Source: Branchiostoma floridae (taxonomy: Eukaryota > Chordata > Leptocardii > Amphioxiformes > Branchiostomatidae). Taken from it: DNA of 64,000 bases. The stretch's first letter is position 1, and the number at the start of each line of letters is the position of its first letter. The DNA is taken from NCBI RefSeq assembly GCF_000003815.2, contig NC_049983.1, positions 1,353,999-1,417,998 of the forward strand. The letters run 5' to 3'. Below are positions 37,109 through 47,125 of the stretch, piece after piece. Under the pieces are notes generated by a model that was not told where the DNA came from, did not search any database, and worked only from the letters and a program-made list of their open reading frames with translations. The position numbers were made by a program, and so were the translations under genes.

Positions 37109-38097
37109 TAGGGTTGTGACACTTCACAATATGTAAGAAAAGTTGTGTTTATTTGCTAGTCTTTGGGATTTCAAAAGTTGTGAATTTCAGCCTCTCTAGT
37201 TGACGTTATTACTTTTTTGTCTTTACTTCTTTATTTACGGTACGCGAATCGGGTCGGGATTTGTCTGGATTGAGACCCAGTAGATAATCAACAAGTACAA
37301 TTGAATAGGAAAAGTTTTTTCTACGTTAAGTAGGGAAGATATCTGCGCACCCCCTAGTGTGCTTATGTTGTTTTTAAACGAAAAGCATTTTGCAACTCAT
37401 CAGCTAACTCAAACTGACATGGCCCCAAACCCTGGGCCCCTCCTCATGCGGCCTCGGGGCAATGCCGACATCTTGTAACAAAAGGAACCTTAGATAATTG
37501 ATCTCCTTTCATCACGTAAAATTATTAGCCATGCCTGATTACAGGCCGATCCTGGCGCCACCATGGGAAGCGAGTGTCCGCCTATCGGTGTTTTTAATGC
37601 CAGTTTGTGCTGTGACTGTGTTAGAACGGCGTAGTAACCGGGCATGTCGGTCACTTTTCTCAACGGAGGTGCTATGATTTGTGACTCATTAACTTATACC
37701 GTTCTCCTTTGTTGAAATTTAAACTTTTGCACCACCTTGGCTGTACTTTCGTAGATTGTGAATTACCCTGTAGTTTTGGGCCATACATTATGTCAGGTAG
37801 CAATAAGTTAACCCATCCGTATGTGAAATCTTTTAGGTGCGGTAACACAATAATTTCAACTTTCCCCAGTAATACATGTAATTCTAAGGGGACACTGATG
37901 AAACAAATGTATCAGTATCTCCACAATTGAAAAATTCAAGCCATACAAACTTACTCTCAAATGATAGTCTGCTCTGTCCACGAGTGAGTGTTTTTTTTTG
38001 GGGGGGGGGGGGGGGCACTGTATAACATTACTTCGTGGGTCCTATAGTTGGCATATGATACAAGCGCCCTTTCACACACCACATACCACACAGGATA

Positions 38098-38322
38098 GTA
38101 CCAAATTCTGTCTGGTGGATAGATAATATTTTTGGTGCTGATCTATTCCATCACTTTTGTAACGTTGAAGATGACCTGCAATTTAAATTAGATAAACATG
38201 TGTCCAACGCAAGTGTTGGTAGCCTCAAAAACTATAAAACTAGAACAAAAGCTGTTGACTGGTTATCAGTACGCCATCATGTGACCGATTGTATAACACG
38301 AGTAGACAACTACTTTAATTAG
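38098..38322 (+). pseudogene. unidentified protein fragment (duplicon II copy)
   Basis: The same 74-codon open frame as 14804-15028, same stop. Family unknown. Confidence 0.38.
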
Positions 38323-38982
38323 TTTGCGTAACGTCTCCAATGACTACCATTTGCAGAACAATTGGGTATAGACTGTTAAATTGAGCTGCCCATCTATCCC
38401 TGTTCACTCACTTCTGTTACCACACCTGAGCCGAAGAACAGAAGATCTAGACTACAGACAACAGTCTCACTGACCGTGGACGTCCTGACTAATATCCCAG
38501 TAAGTACCATACCGTAGCAGCTCGACGATACTTTGTATCTTGTTTGCAACTGGATTTTTTTTTCTCTTTCGATTTGTTTGTTTAGATAGAGCGTTTATAT
38601 ACTAGAAAAACTTTATGGAGTTTCTGGACTTTTCTCACGTCCTGTCATATGCCTGTCCGCACGGTGTCAAACGTTTTGTATCTACGGTATATACGCTAGG
38701 TCGGCCCGTGAATGAACAGTGTCCTGTCGATATGTCCACTAGCCTCTCGGCGCACAGTCCAACCAATTCGTCTTGCGCAATTGCCGGCGTCTTAAGCTCC
38801 CTTAAGTCGCGGTCACACACGCGGTAACTTCGGTACAAAGGCCTGGTCGGCCCGTGAATAAGCGGTGTCCTGTCCGCTAGCTACAGCCTTTCGGCGCACA
38901 GTCCAAAAATTCGTCTTGCCTGCGTCTTAAGCTCCGTTAATACCTCCCTTCACATGTAGGGAAAATCGTTCGGACGGCGAGT

Positions 38983-39089
38983 CTGCGAGCTCTAAATTAC
39001 GAGGAGGCATGACCCTGACGGGAAAGGGGAGCTCTCCTATTTCTTCGTCGGCATCATGGTCATGCCTCCTCGTAATTTAGAGCTCGCAG
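38983..39089. repeat. perfect 32-bp inverted repeat (duplicon II copy)
   Basis: Arms 38983-39014 and 39058-39089 are exact reverse complements and identical to those of 15691-15797. Confidence 0.8.
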
Positions 39090-39266
39090 CGCCTCTCGGC
39101 GCACAGACCAACAAATTCGTCTTGCGCAATTGCCGGCGTCTTAAGCTCCCTTAAATCGCGGTCACACACGCGGTAACTACGGTACAAAGGCCAGGTCGAC
39201 CTGTGAATAGGCGGTGTCCTGTCCGCTAGCTATAGCCTTTCAGCGCAAAGTCCAAACCAAAAATTC

Positions 39267-39472
39267 GCGGTCACATGTAGGTCGTTTGATCGCCGTACGA
39301 TTTTTATTATCGGATTTTTAAGCAGGAATTAGCAGAGCCAAACACCCACGAGGATCCAAGAAACCGTTTTACGCAGCAAGACAGCTGAACATGGTAGGAA
39401 ACATGCATGGCTGTCCTAAAAAAGCCCCATATTAGCGATCGTAGGACGATCGCACCAATTATGTGACCGCAC
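39267..39472. mobile_element. TIR element, GTGCGGTCACAT family
   Basis: Duplicon II counterpart of 15975-16180. Confidence 0.68.
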
Positions 39473-40455
39473 CATTACAAATAAAAAATTTAGTTCGGCC
39501 GACGTGTTGGCGAGTTCTAAATGGTTATATTTCAGTCAAGAACGACCGACGTCCTGGTGATTACCGGGGCTTCGGACGATTTTTAGCAGCTTGGTAGTTA
39601 GCGGGACCCTGGGAACTGCTCATAAATTCCGTCGACAATTTTTGAACTTTTTATGAGCTTTTTCGGTTGCTCTTGCCGGCGATTGTTTTTTTGTTCTTTA
39701 CAACATTCTATTTAACGTTATTTACTCACCCAGCCAAATTTCCCGACTGAGGTTTATTCTTGGTTTTAGATCTGGTGGATTTGTTGACCAGCACTTGGAT
39801 GTGGAAAAAACAACTATGCACTAAGGATATTTTTCGAAATGTTTGTCTGAATGTAGATTTTTCCATATATTTGAAGCTAAATTCCACAATACGCCCTTTC
39901 ATTTCTGAAGTCAAACTGGTGTCGTGCAATCGAACATTGAACTGCGGTTAGTTGAAATGCAATTCTTTATGTTGGGATCACAGTCTTGTTTACTATTATT
40001 GTTCAAATTAGGCGTACACCTCCGTTCTCATGCAGTCGTCTCCGATACGCCCCAGGCATTTTCTCATTGATCGGCGAGATAAAAAGCAAAGACGTAGAAG
40101 AAAAACCGGTTTGTGTGCTTGTCAGACAAATATGTTAGCTGTTAAAAAGACAATTGGTATCGTATTTCTACAACCAAACCAACGGAAATTCTACCGCTGG
40201 TTTACGGGTATTCAAATTAAAAGACATGAAAAGAAACTGTGAAAAGCTACCTTAAATTTTAGTGCTCGTACAACTATCAGAAACCAGCAGGACGAATATT
40301 AGCCTCAACCATGCCTGTATTCAGTACACGCATATGAAAAAGAAAGTTTATTTGCATGTTCATGCTCGTATGCTCATTGCAAGTACATGGTATATCAAAG
40401 ATGTTATTATACAAAAAGACTACTGGAATACTAGTGTTGACTATATCTAGATAGG

Positions 40456-40462
40456 TATATAA
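40456..40462 (+). promoter_or_regulatory. TATA box of peptide gene copy II
   Basis: TATATAA at the same distance from the ATG as in copy I. Confidence 0.5.
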
Positions 40463-40522
40463 CTGCCTCGTTTGTAACTTTAGAATTTGATCTCTCCACA
40501 GAGTTCACCAGAGCATTTGAAG

Positions 40523-42125
40523 ATGAAGGTGACCTTGTCTGTCCTTTTCCTGGCTTGTGTGGTGCTTGCCGCGGCCATCCCCGCCCCACGTGAGGAGGGT
40601 CTGCAAGGCCTGCTGACCGAGATAAAAGACATGGTGGCAGGGATAGAAGGTGAGATTTGTTTATTACATCTACATTTACTACATCTACATCTACATCTAC
40701 ATCTACATCTACATCTACATGTCATCTACATCTACATCTACATCTACATCTACATGTCATCTACATCTACATCTACATCTACATCTACATCTACATCTAC
40801 ATCTACATCTACATCTACATCTACATCTACATGTCATCTACATCTACATCTACATCTACATCTACATCTACATCTACATCTACATGTCATCTACATCTAC
40901 ATCTACATCTACATGTCATCTACATCTACATCTACATCTACATCTACATCTACATCTACATCTACATCTACATCGACATCGACAACTATATTTCCATCTA
41001 CATCTGCGCATTGTCAGAATTGCATGCGATCCCGCAGGGGATGTAGCTAGGCTCCGAAGCCAGAATTTAATTTGCCCCGATTGGTGTACCCCAATGATTC
41101 TATTCGTTACCGCGTTCCATGTACATTGTAAGTCAGACTTGAATTCAATCCGGGGCTCGGCCGGACCCCAAAATACCTCGGTAGCCCCAAGGTTCGAAAG
41201 TGATTTTAAAAATCCCATGAACTATGAGCTAGTTAATCCTTTACACCTGAGGCGAGTGAGGAAAGAAGTGTGAAGGACCTTTCCCAAGGGCACGATATTG
41301 GTACCCATTAGGCATTCGCACTCCTAACCACAGGACCACCTTGGTACCTGCGCGTTTGTGATGCAATCTGTTTTGTGGCTGCATTCTAACACACATGCGA
41401 CATTACGTTACAGATTGTATGTTCACGATGGTCTAAAAGGCCCTGAAAATCCTATCTTGTCAATCAATGTCAAAGAACCATTTCACTAATGGCAACAATA
41501 GCTGATTGGTTCACACCTTTGAGGGCGGGAACTAGAAATGTTTTGGTCGCACCTAGACTAGCAGAATTTTTCCCGCGAACTTCCCCATTCAAATGCACGC
41601 CTGTCTCCGCCCCAATTGTTCCCCTGTCCACTTAGGTTTGTTTCACGCGTGTCCATTACACGAGTTTCCATCGGTGTTTCTAACATCTCATGTATGTCGT
41701 CTCTTGTCCCAAAAGAACAACTGGACATGGAGATGGGGAAACGAGACCAGGCTGACGAAGATGAGGACCTGGAGGCTGAGGCAGAAGGTACGTCTGACCA
41801 GTGCTGTACTGGTTGATTAATTTCCATCTTGTCATCATAACTTTGACGTAACACTCTTCCTCATATCGTCGTTTAACTGCTTTTCACTCCCATGGGTTGG
41901 TGTCAATTTTCCAGCTCTGTCTCACCTCAGCTTGACATTTGTATTTCCTATATTTCTGACTATATTTCTTCTCTTGTCCTAACAGACCTGCAGGAGATGG
42001 AGATGGAGAAGCGAGGGCGGGCAGAATGGCTTACCTGCTACAGCAAGTGCCAGAAACAGCATAGTCCTATGAATAAGGTAATGGAGTGCGTCAACCAGAA
42101 ATGCCAACCTCTGCTAAAGACGTAG
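40523..42125 (+). CDS. secreted four-cysteine peptide precursor, copy II (3 exons)
   Basis: Exons 40523-40649, 41716-41787 and 41986-42125 have lengths (127, 72, 140 nt) and phases identical to copy I and also give 112 residues. Exon 1 differs by one synonymous base and exon 2 by one Glu-to-Asp change. After the shared EMEMEKRG cleavage region, residues 81-112 are almost unrelated to copy I (7 of 32 identical). The mature peptide carries Cys at 84, 88, 101 and 106 (C-x3-C-x12-C-x4-C) and net charge about +4, so it is less basic. The stop codon and 3' flank are again nearly identical. Likely role: an extracellular defence-type or signalling peptide with a diversified payload (inference). Intron 1 is longer than in copy I through a private ~205-bp block. 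Confidence 0.82.
40665..40982. repeat. (CATCTA)n array in intron 1
   Basis: Counterpart of 17414-17720 with different unit counts between the CATGTC interruptions. Confidence 0.95.
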
Positions 42126-42550
42126 AGAAACTGGAGAATGAGGCAGAAGGCATTGGATAGTTTCATTGGGTTGATACATAAATAGATGATGCCGGGCTTT
42201 GATACACAACCAAAAGCCCACGTTCTCACAGTCCTGTACTGCGTCAATAATGAAATTAGGGGCCAATAAGGCAATTGATTGTTTGAATGACATTCGCGCG
42301 ATCAATATTCACCTGTTTCCATAAATGAAATATAATATTTTTACCCTGCTTAAAATCGTACTGAGCAGCTGTAAAAGGATCAAATACATGTTGTGAATTA
42401 AATGAAAAAAAGAAATATCGGGAAACATATACTAATGTCAACGTCAATTTCAATGTCAAAGAAGTAGACTAAAAATCGATATAATTGTTCGGTATTCAAT
42501 ACTGTAGATGTTTGCCATTTTTTAACTTTACAGACCACTTACATATTATA

Positions 42551-42694
42551 ATGGAGGCAACTTTTGCTTTGGCCATACTTTTTATTGGCACGCTCTCATC
42601 AGTTTGGGGATTCCCAGAGGATACCATCCATATAATCAAATCAAAATGGCCTAATGTCAAACCTTGCAGTGGGAAGAACACCCTGCTATCATAA
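42551..42694 (+). CDS. small secreted peptide candidate, copy II
   Basis: Identical in sequence to 19107-19250, including the upstream AG acceptor and more than 50 bp of flank on each side. In contrast to the hypervariable neighbour, no coding change has occurred. Same uncertainties as for copy I. Confidence 0.42.
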   Translation: MEATFALAILFIGTLSSVWGFPEDTIHIIKSKWPNVKPCSGKNTLLS

Positions 42695-43320
42695 CCCTAA
42701 GTTTGGTAGCAGCATTACTAAAATGTTAGCAATCACATTTTTCTTGGTTGTGTGAAACACCTTATGATAATACAAACACAGCTATTGCCAGACCCATGTC
42801 TTTATCTGTCGACAAAAACAAATGGCACGGGTTTCTGCCATAACCAACCGAAGAAATATCATAAATGAAACAAAAGCCCTGAAACTGCCAATGATATCTG
42901 TCGACATCTGATTCATCGAATTTTGTTACTAATATCAGCAGGAGATTTGGGTGGAGATAATAATTTAGATCAACATTTGATAAAGTTTGATAAGAATACA
43001 CAGACGTGGTGAAAATATTGGTGAATGTTTCAATATGAAAGGTTAATAAAACTGGCTACTTGTTTAAAACGTTCGGTGAATGTTTGAATATGAAATAATA
43101 ATAAAACTGGTGACTTGTTTGAAACGTTGTCCTCTCTTGTTATTTTTTAAAAGCGTTAACATTGTCAGTCGAGCCTGAGGGCGATGGGAAGGTGTTTGAT
43201 GGAGGTTCTTGACAGGAGTAGCTTGGACGCTGTATAACAGTCAAACTCTAAAGTTTAAAAACTTGATATCCACCGATCAGATATCCGAGAACACTCAGTT
43301 GCACATGATCGAAACCGTAT

Positions 43321-43804
43321 TGTTGGCATCCGTCTGTCTCGGAAGACAATGGTAGGCAGACGGGTTTAAGGCGACCCGTCTGCCTGGCCTGCACGTGGGT
43401 TTTTAAGGTGAAGGAGGGGTGTGCACGTCCTTCTCCGCCCTCTCGTCTACTGGCGCACTAGTCCTACAGGGGCAACTGTTTGCAACGTGTAAGACAGCCC
43501 CAGCAGATGCAGGTTTGTTGTTTGGAGTTTCGACCAAGGATGCAAAGGGTTCCTCCTACCCCTGACTCGTGTCATGGCGGATGCGTCATGTCCGAACATG
43601 CCCCTATGGCCTGTCACCACCACAAAGGCCTGTCACTGCCACTAGCCGCAGCTAAGTACTCATTTACACCTGAGTTAGGTGAAGAAAGTCGTGTAAAGTG
43701 CCTTTCCCAAGGGCACAAGATCGGTGACACGGCAAGCGGATTTGAACCCCGGACCTCTCGGGCCTGAGACCAACGCGCTCCCGATCGTGCCACGCGGTCC
43801 CACC
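43321..43804 (-). mobile_element. full-length tRNA-derived SINE with 14-bp target duplication
   Basis: Minus-strand element, 484 bp, inserted in duplicon II only. Perfect target-site duplication GATCGAAACCGTAT at 43307-43320 and 43805-43818; the empty site is near 19880 in duplicon I. The head has an A box TGGCACGATCGG and a B box GGTTCAAATCC. The body has GCCCTTGGGAAAGGCACTTT and CAGGTGTAAATGAG, as in other amphioxus-type SINEs. The tail can form a GTCTGCC/GGCAGAC hairpin. Confidence 0.88.
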
Positions 43805-43829
43805 GATCGAAACCGTATATTGTCGTCAT

Positions 43830-44700
43830 TACTCGCATTGTTACTGGGTCTGCTCACATCCTATGTAGTATGTCCGGATTTATTGCAAACGGGTAACTGT
43901 GATGAAACAGCTGATCCAAAATGTGAATTGAATTGAATGTTACAGATATACCTTATGTAACGCTTGGCTGATTGCTAATTGACACAATGAATGCCCCAAA
44001 GCTACTGGGTAATTTACAATCTACGGCAGTAGATCTATGTATCTATGTACGCCAGTTAAAGTGTCACCTACATTGTATTGCCATATACGTATAACCCTAA
44101 ACCCCTACCAAATATAATCAGTATCTACCCAAGGCTTCTCAAGTTATACTGTTCATACACTCTCTCTCACACACACACACTCAAGCACACACACACACAC
44201 AAACAAACACAAATACATATAGTCACATACGAAGACAGAGATACATATGCAGATAGATACATTAGATATATGAATAGATTGATGGATAGATAAATAGTTA
44301 GATAGATAGATAGATACATACATAGATAGATACATGTAGATGGATAAATACTAGTAGATGGATGGATAGATTAGATAGGTAGGTAAATTTGTATCAAAGG
44401 AGACCCGTATGAAGTCATGAAAGCACAGCCAATAGCACATTCGTTGAGAAAATTGACCGACATGTCCAGTTACTGCGACGTTCTAACATGTATATATCAG
44501 TCACGGCACAAACAGACAGGCATTGAAAACACCAATAGAAGGACACTCGCTTCCTTTGGTGGCGCCAGTATCGGCCTGTAATTAGGCATGGCGAAGAATT
44601 TTACGTGATGAAAGAAGATCGATTATCTAAGGTTCCTTTTGTTATAAAGGTGTCAGCATTGCCCCAAGGGTGCATGAAGAGGGGCTCGGGGTTTTATTTC
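43830..44700 (+). repeat. about 1-kb (CA)n-containing interspersed repeat (copy 5)
   Basis: Duplicon II counterpart of 19885-20740, with a slightly shorter CA tract and variant GATA run. Confidence 0.55.
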
Positions 44701-44753
44701 ATGTCGGTTCCTTTCTTGGGGGAACAACATTAGTACATTAGGGTGTGAGCCGG

Positions 44754-45479
44754 TGTGACAGCGATTTCGCCCCCCCCCCCCGTGATCTCGCATTGCTTCT
44801 CGAAGGGTTCTCAAGAGCAACTGGTTACTACGTATTAGGCTCGCTACCTGGTACTATACTGCACCTGGGGAGTAACGTATATGGTGTGTTACCTGGTATC
44901 TATATGGCACCTTATTACCTGAAGATGTTATACCTCGAAAGTCGATAATATATGGTTCGGTGCAAACAAGTCATTGAAATGAAAAAGACACTTTTTTTGC
45001 AGTTGAGGTGGCAAAAAAAGTCAGCGCTATCGTGAACACCATCTACGGTACGGAATAAGTCAGCTATATGTTTTCAATTTGTCACAGTATTTTCTATCTT
45101 GTGCAGGAAACATTTCCAGCACTAAAAAAACACAAGTGAATCATAGTTTCTTATTACAAACACTATCTACGCGCAAGTCCATATACCTGTTGCGAAATGC
45201 TACAAAAACACTGGTAAAGTACCAGTCTTAAGAAACACGGTTAAAACACCAGTTTATAAATACTAAAAAAACAGTCATATTGGAGGTGAAGATACCCATA
45301 GGAATACCTAATGAATACCTTATCTACATAACTAATAAAGACATTTCATGCACCGCGGCACGTAGTAGGCCTCCTACTCTCGGCTCAAAAAATGTCAGCA
45401 GTTTGGTAACAAATGTCAGCAGTTTGGTAACAAAAACAATTCTACTTGAACTCTAATGCGCGACTCTGGGTGATTCTGC
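44754..45479. other. non-coding, probable LINE 5' region
   Basis: Immediately upstream of LINE ORF1. A 21-bp unit containing TGTCAGCAGTTTGGTAACA is tandemly repeated at about 45387-45430. No gene; the exact LINE 5' end is not visible. Confidence 0.4.
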
Positions 45480-46421
45480 ATGGGAAAACGAAACAGACGC
45501 TCCAGGGGCTCCAACACCAGCGAAGAGAACGGCAGTCCGACAAACCTGACTCATCGCCCCCCTCCCAAGACACCTAAAATGGCTACGCCGAGTAACGCGG
45601 GCATGGCTTCTCTTCCTCCTGAACTACAACCTTTGGCTCATTTAATTTTGGAACAATCGAAACTACAACAAGAGACTCTAGCAGGACAACTAAAGACTGT
45701 CGGGGATAAACTGTCGGGTCAAATCCGAACGCTGGATGTAAAAGTCGACGGGCTATCCACCGAACTTTCTTCACTACGCGACCGGGTTTTGACGCTAGAG
45801 ACTGCCGCAGAGTATAAAGACAACGAAGTCGAACAGCTGCGAAGAGAGCTACACAACGAACGACGGGAGCGAGTCAAATCGGATCTGTTAGCAGAACGCT
45901 ACTCAAGAAAGTCTGACGTGATCATCAGGGGCCTACCATACCATAAGGAGGAAAACTGTGAAATGCTCTTCAACGACTTCTTGCTAGGAGAGCTTGGCTT
46001 GGAAAAGATGCCATTAGTGGCAGTTCACCGGTTATCGCGGCCAACAAAGACCCGACCCAACCCTCATCTACTAGTTAGACTGGTCAACTATCATGATCGC
46101 GATCGCATACTGAAGGAGGGACGAAAACTCCGAGGAAGTGGTTACGCAGTCTACGAACACCTCCCGCCGCCGATCCAAGCAGCGAGGTCCCAGCTTGTTC
46201 CTGATCGGGATGCGGAGATACAGAAAGCTAAGGACACCAATACGCGCAGTAAGATATCTATCTATGTACCTCCAAAAAGCACTTACGCTGTACTGTTGGT
46301 TAATGGAAAGGGAAACAAAGCGCATCAATGCGGTAGATATCGCTTTAACCGAAAACAAGACAACCTGATATGTATGCACAAATGTGGATTGTCAACATTA
46401 AATGACTTTTCCTCACTTTGA
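45480..46421 (+). CDS. LINE ORF1 protein (L1/Tx1-type: coiled coil + RRM-like)
   Basis: 313 residues. Basic, Pro/Ser-rich N-terminus (1-45); long heptad-rich coiled coil (about 55-140) ending in the basic ERRERVKSDLLAERYSRKSD. An RRM-like domain follows, opening with VIIRGLPYHKEENCEMLFND (about 147) and containing AVHRLSRP, then a C-terminal domain from about 230 with DRDAEIQKAKDTNTRSKISI. This layout is that of the RNA-binding, trimer-forming ORF1 chaperones of L1-group LINEs. It is followed by a 704-bp spacer and ORF2 on the same strand. No internal stops. The last ~40 residues (after NGKGNKAHQC) look unlike the family and may be read-through into divergent sequence. Confidence 0.8.
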   Translation: MGKRNRRSRGSNTSEENGSPTNLTHRPPPKTPKMATPSNAGMASLPPELQPLAHLILEQSKLQQETLAGQLKTVGDKLSGQIRTLDVKVDGLSTELSSLRDRVLTLETAAEYKDNEVEQLRRELHNERRERVKSDLLAERYSRKSDVIIRGLPYHKEENCEMLFNDFLLGELGLEKMPLVAVHRLSRPTKTRPNPHLLVRLVNYHDRDRILKEGRKLRGSGYAVYEHLPPPIQAARSQLVPDRDAEIQKAKDTNTRSKISIYVPPKSTYAVLLVNGKGNKAHQCGRYRFNRKQDNLICMHKCGLSTLNDFSSL

Positions 46422-47125
46422 TGCATCGTTGTCTCTGTGTGTTTATTTGTTTACAATGATCTGGAATGTGTGAGCTTGTAAGGCTGAGAGTCCTGACACA
46501 TTCCCAGGCGTTCGCAATTATGAAACAATGGTTACCACCTGTTCTGTTGTCCAGACCTCGCACCTTTTGTTTTTGATTTGATTCTGTACTCCCATTTCAT
46601 TTAAGTTTTTGGACACAGATTTGATTTATTTATGTTTGTTTACTTATATTATGTGCTCCGTGGACAAATGATATCTTTGTCTATTTTTTTTGGTTCTTAC
46701 ATTTAACGTTACTTGTTATTACTATATTGATATGGTAATTCAGCCATGTTGGTTGAATTCGAATTGCGGAGCTGACGAATCTCGACAAGGTTAAAAACAG
46801 GGTGGTGATGACTTTAAAAAATATTTAGGGGAGCCGGAAAATTTTGTATGAGTAAGATCGGTGCTGATATGTCTGTATGGAAGTGCGCCAATGTTGTTAA
46901 CTATATTTCAGTTATTTTGAGTTACATCTGTATGTATGTTTCAGTTTCTGTTCTTTATCTGGCGTACCCATGTAACACAGTTTATTTTTGTTCGGATACC
47001 ACGGATACCACGGATCATGAAAGTATATGGTGCGATAGATTTTTAAAAGAATTGTCCACCCACATACTTTTCCTGTTCTCCACATTACAAAGAAATTTTA
47101 TCAAAGAATGTTATAGACAACAACC
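46422..47125 (+). other. LINE inter-ORF spacer
   Basis: AT-rich, no domain-bearing frame. It is longer than the inter-ORF gap usual for L1-like elements, suggesting an altered ORF1 end or an insertion. Confidence 0.45.

Larger units (their letters stand above)
29474..44753. repeat. duplicon II (collinear with 3235-20795)
   Basis: About 15.3 kb, same orientation as duplicon I. Starts within a 5'-truncated SINE tail (GTACCTGACTTCCGTCGGGG). Private insertions include a LINE endonuclease fragment, a TIR element, about 205 bp in intron 1 of the peptide gene (about 41423-41627) and a complete SINE with target duplications. Confidence 0.88.
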
